Assembly (NCBI GenBank): GCA_963989385.1
Contig: OZ022513.1
Location: 21,765,928-21,829,927 of the forward strand
Length of the DNA stretch: 64,000 bases
Direction of reading: 5' to 3'
Source: Ctena decussata
Taxonomy: Eukaryota; Mollusca; Bivalvia; Lucinida; Lucinidae
Below the pieces are notes generated by a model that was given only the letters and a program-made list of their open reading frames with translations, did not search any database and was not told the origin of the DNA. Numbering within the stretch: position 1 is the first letter of the stretch; the number at the start of each line of letters is the position of its first letter. The position numbers and the translations under genes are program-made. Positions 61,409 through 64,000 of this stretch are shown here, one piece after another.

Positions 61409-61810
61409 ATGATGCCCCATCACCAAGTAGATTTTAACAGAATAGAAAAAGTACAGAGGACTGCTGCCCGTTGGACCTGTAGGCGCTGGCGCAATCAAAG
61501 CCATGTGGGAGAAATATTAGAAGAACTACAAAGGCCAGACCTGCAGGAAAGACGACATCAGGCTTCTCTGTCTCTATTCTACAAAATCCACAATAATCTT
61601 GCCATTGTAGCTAAGAATAAGTACCTATCTGAGGTCGGTGGAGGGAGCAGGAGAACTAGGTCCCACCCATTCCAGTATCACCGTCCAAACGCTTTTACGG
61701 ACGGTTTTAAGAATTCATTTTCCCCAGGACAATTGCATCTTGGAATGGCCTTACAACTGTAGCTGTCTCTTCGGAGACAGTTGACGGGTTTAAGGCCAAA
61801 ATATAATATC
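61409..61810 (+). pseudogene. Second CR1-like LINE C-terminal fragment
   Basis: After the first few codons the reading matches the same LINE region as 59040-59420: WDPHHQVDF-like context, NRIEKVQRTAARWTCRRWRN, LEELQRPDLQERRHQASLSL, FYKIHNN, then RTRSHPFQYHRPNAFTDGFK. A frame shift near 61730 leads into WNGLTTVAVSSETVDGFKAK. A different subfamily from the nested LINE. 5'-truncated; nothing upstream matches. Confidence 0.85.
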
Positions 61811-62677
61811 CTAGGGTAGAGCAGGGGTTAGGTATGGAATGCCTGCCCCTGAGGACTTCTTGTAAATAGTTTTAATCTGCTGGTGGCTTTGTCACAAATT
61901 CATTTTTTTGTGATAACTTATGTGCCACAACACAAACCTGCCACCATGGTCATATCTGACCGAGAGCAGTAAAGATAGAAATAAAATGACGTCATTTTGA
62001 CGTCATGTGCCTACTGGGTGGTCAGTCAAATTGGGCAGCCGTGCAGGCTGAAGATTATTCATGGAATATGCGGCATCTATCATAGGTATAATGATTTTCA
62101 TAGAGCGATTTGGATAGGTGAAGCACCCTGATTCCCTCCTTTTTTGAGTGCAATATTCTGCCCTTTTGGATCCACACTACTAAATACCCTTGATATAAGC
62201 CCCATGCATTTACCTCATCTTACAGAGGAAATTAGCAATGAAAACTTTTAATAATGATTCTTGTGAATTACAGTTTGCGTGAAAGACTTTCCTTATGGAA
62301 CTGTAGGGAATGGCAGGAGGTATCCATTCCCAACCTCCTCCCCACCCCCTCCCCATCACCACCACCACACACATAAGATAGCTTCCCAGCCCTTTATCAA
62401 AATTGCGCTTGTTTCTTTCAACTTATGCTCAATGCTCAAAATAAACAAAATGACCACACATTGCAGCATTTCTACATTCTTCGAAAGAGCTATTTATTCA
62501 GTTTGCTGATCTTGCCTTGTATAAACTGTTGTCAAATAACTTATCATTTTTTCACTTTTTTATACCCCCGCTTTGAAAGAGTGTGTGTGTGTGGGGGGGG
62601 GGTATACTGGTTTACATCTGTTCGTCCGTCTGTCCGCGGCTTCCGTCAGTCCCGTCCGTCCGTCCTTCCGTCCCCTT
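61811..62677. other. Non-coding flank
   Basis: No gene seen. CCCTCCCCATCACCACCACC-type low-complexity at 62335-62370, and a TATACCCCCGC...GTCCGTCCGTCC segment (62560-62675) related to the start of the element at 20688, cut by the piggyBac-like MITE. Confidence 0.5.
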
Positions 62678-62681
62678 TTAA

Positions 62682-63219
62682 AGGTAGGTTCCTGTACTTT
62701 GGAATGCATCATAATTTTGATGATCTTTCATCCAAGTTGTTGGAAAGCACTTATAAAAGGGAATGAATAAGTTTCACCAAAAAGTGTAAATCAAAAAAAT
62801 ATTAGAAAAGTTGTTTTGAAGGGATTTCCTAACTCTGCTTCGCACACCAGTTAGCGCTATTTTTAGTTCGCGCCAAAAATAGATAACGCAGCTGAGGTCA
62901 TGCTGCATTGCATTTTGGGATAGTTTTAACCCATCCACCATGCCAGGACCTCTAGGAGAGCTCACGACAAGGGAAAGTTGACCTTTGGAGAATGGCATCA
63001 GAAATCGCTCACTTATAGACATAATAAACATAGTTATTTTTAGAACTGGAATTCCAACGAAAGAAAATAAGCCAAACGGGAAAACGACTATTTTCTTCAA
63101 CATCTGACAAGTTTCTCAGGAGCAACAAATTCAGAAAAATAAGAGAATTTAATACTGCTCAGAAAAAGACGAAATTATTTTGTGGACATAATTGTTATCG
63201 CTAGTACAGGAACCTACCT
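62682..63219. mobile_element. piggyBac-like MITE copy 2 (inverted)
   Basis: 538 bp, TIR AGGTAGGTTCCTG / CAGGAACCTACCT, TTAA at 62678-62681 and 63220-63223. Interior homologous to the 11447 copy in reverse orientation (CCTAACTCTGCTTCGCACAC). Confidence 0.87.
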
Positions 63220-63233
63220 TTAATAAAAAAAAA

Positions 63234-64000
63234 TCGTCAAAGATTTCTCAACAACTGTCTAAGCTAGAATAGTCATATTTGGTATACGGGTTGATGATGA
63301 TGTGTTGTATCGTGGGATTGCAAACCAGCCTTCTCCTGCTTAATCTTCCCTGTATTTGTCCAATTTTCTTTCTTTCCATACTTTGAATGATGAAATTTTT
63401 CGTCAAAGATTTCTCCACAACTGTGTAAGCTAGAATAGTAATATTTGGTAAACGGGTTGATGATGATGTGTTGTATCGTTGGATTGCAAACCAGCCTTCT
63501 CCTGCTTATTCTTCCCTGTATTTGTCCAATTTTCTTTCTTTCCGTACTTTGAATGATGAAAGTTTTCGTCAAAGATTTCAGCCCAACCATGCAAGCTGGA
63601 ATGGTGGTATTTGGTGTACAGGTTGATGACAATGTGTTGTATAGTGGGATTGCATACAAGCCTTCTCCTGTTTATTCTTCATTGTATTTGTTCGATTTTC
63701 TTTCTTTCCATCTGTCCTCTTTTTCGTCAAGAATTTCTCCACAACTGTGCAGGCTAAAATGATCATATTTGGCATACAGGTTGATGACAATGTGTTGTAT
63801 TTTGAGATTGCAAATCAGCTTTCTCCTGCTATTCTTCCCTGTTTTTGTCCATTTTTCTTTCTAACCATTCTTTGATTATGAAATTTTTCGTAAAAGATTT
63901 CTGTACAACCGTGCAAGCTGGAATGGTGTTATTTGCCATACAGGTTGATGATAATGTGTTGTATTGTGGGATTGCAAACCAGCTTTCAATTACTTATTCT
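63234..64000. repeat. Minisatellite array, unit 158-166 bp
   Basis: Units begin at CGTCAAAGATTTCTC-like sites at 63234, 63401, 63567, 63725 and 63889 (about 4.7 copies) and run past the window end. Each contains GGTTGATGATGATGTGTTGT, GGGATTGCAAACCAGCCTTC and TTTGTCCAATTTTC. Units differ by 5-15 %. Confidence 0.9.

Noticed and set aside
63234..64000. Possible CRISPR-like array
   Set aside because: Eukaryotic context, and the whole unit repeats rather than short repeats with unique spacers; it is a minisatellite.

Overview
The window is eukaryotic nuclear DNA: AT-rich, intron-rich and packed with short transposon families. I read it as a marine mollusc, probably a bivalve. The basis is the two spliced animal genes, the tRNA-headed SINEs, and long palindromic MITE families of a kind I recall from clam-like genomes. 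The species call is inference. The gene calls rest on joined exons with matching splice phases.

Layout. About 1-3.97 kb: repeats and an old RTE-like LINE remnant. 4.0-25.1 kb (+): a choline-phosphate cytidylyltransferase gene (PCYT1 type), 8 coding exons, 350 aa. 25.1-32.4 kb: repeat-rich space between two convergent genes. 57.4-32.4 kb (-): a UPF3 nonsense-mediated-decay gene, 13 coding exons, 574 aa. 57.44-61.06 kb: a long-TIR DNA transposon carrying an unrecognised 204-aa ORF. It lies 65 bp upstream of the UPF3 ATG, and a CR1/jockey-like LINE ending in an antisense tRNA-Thr-like sequence is inserted in its left arm. 61.1-64 kb: a second LINE fragment, a piggyBac-like MITE and a 158-166 bp tandem array running off the window.

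The two genes are housekeeping and functionally unrelated: phosphatidylcholine synthesis and mRNA surveillance. Their coding exons look intact. Nearly everything else is mobile or repeat DNA, in at least ten families. Three (B, C and D) account for about 35 copies, and several are nested: C in D, B in C, a 3.7-kb TIR element in a D copy already split by C, a TA-flanked MITE in B, and a palindromic MITE in the BED zinc finger of a hAT element. Many are near-perfect inverted repeats that would fold into long hairpins in the introns and 3' regions of both genes. No CRISPR array, operon or prokaryotic feature is present.
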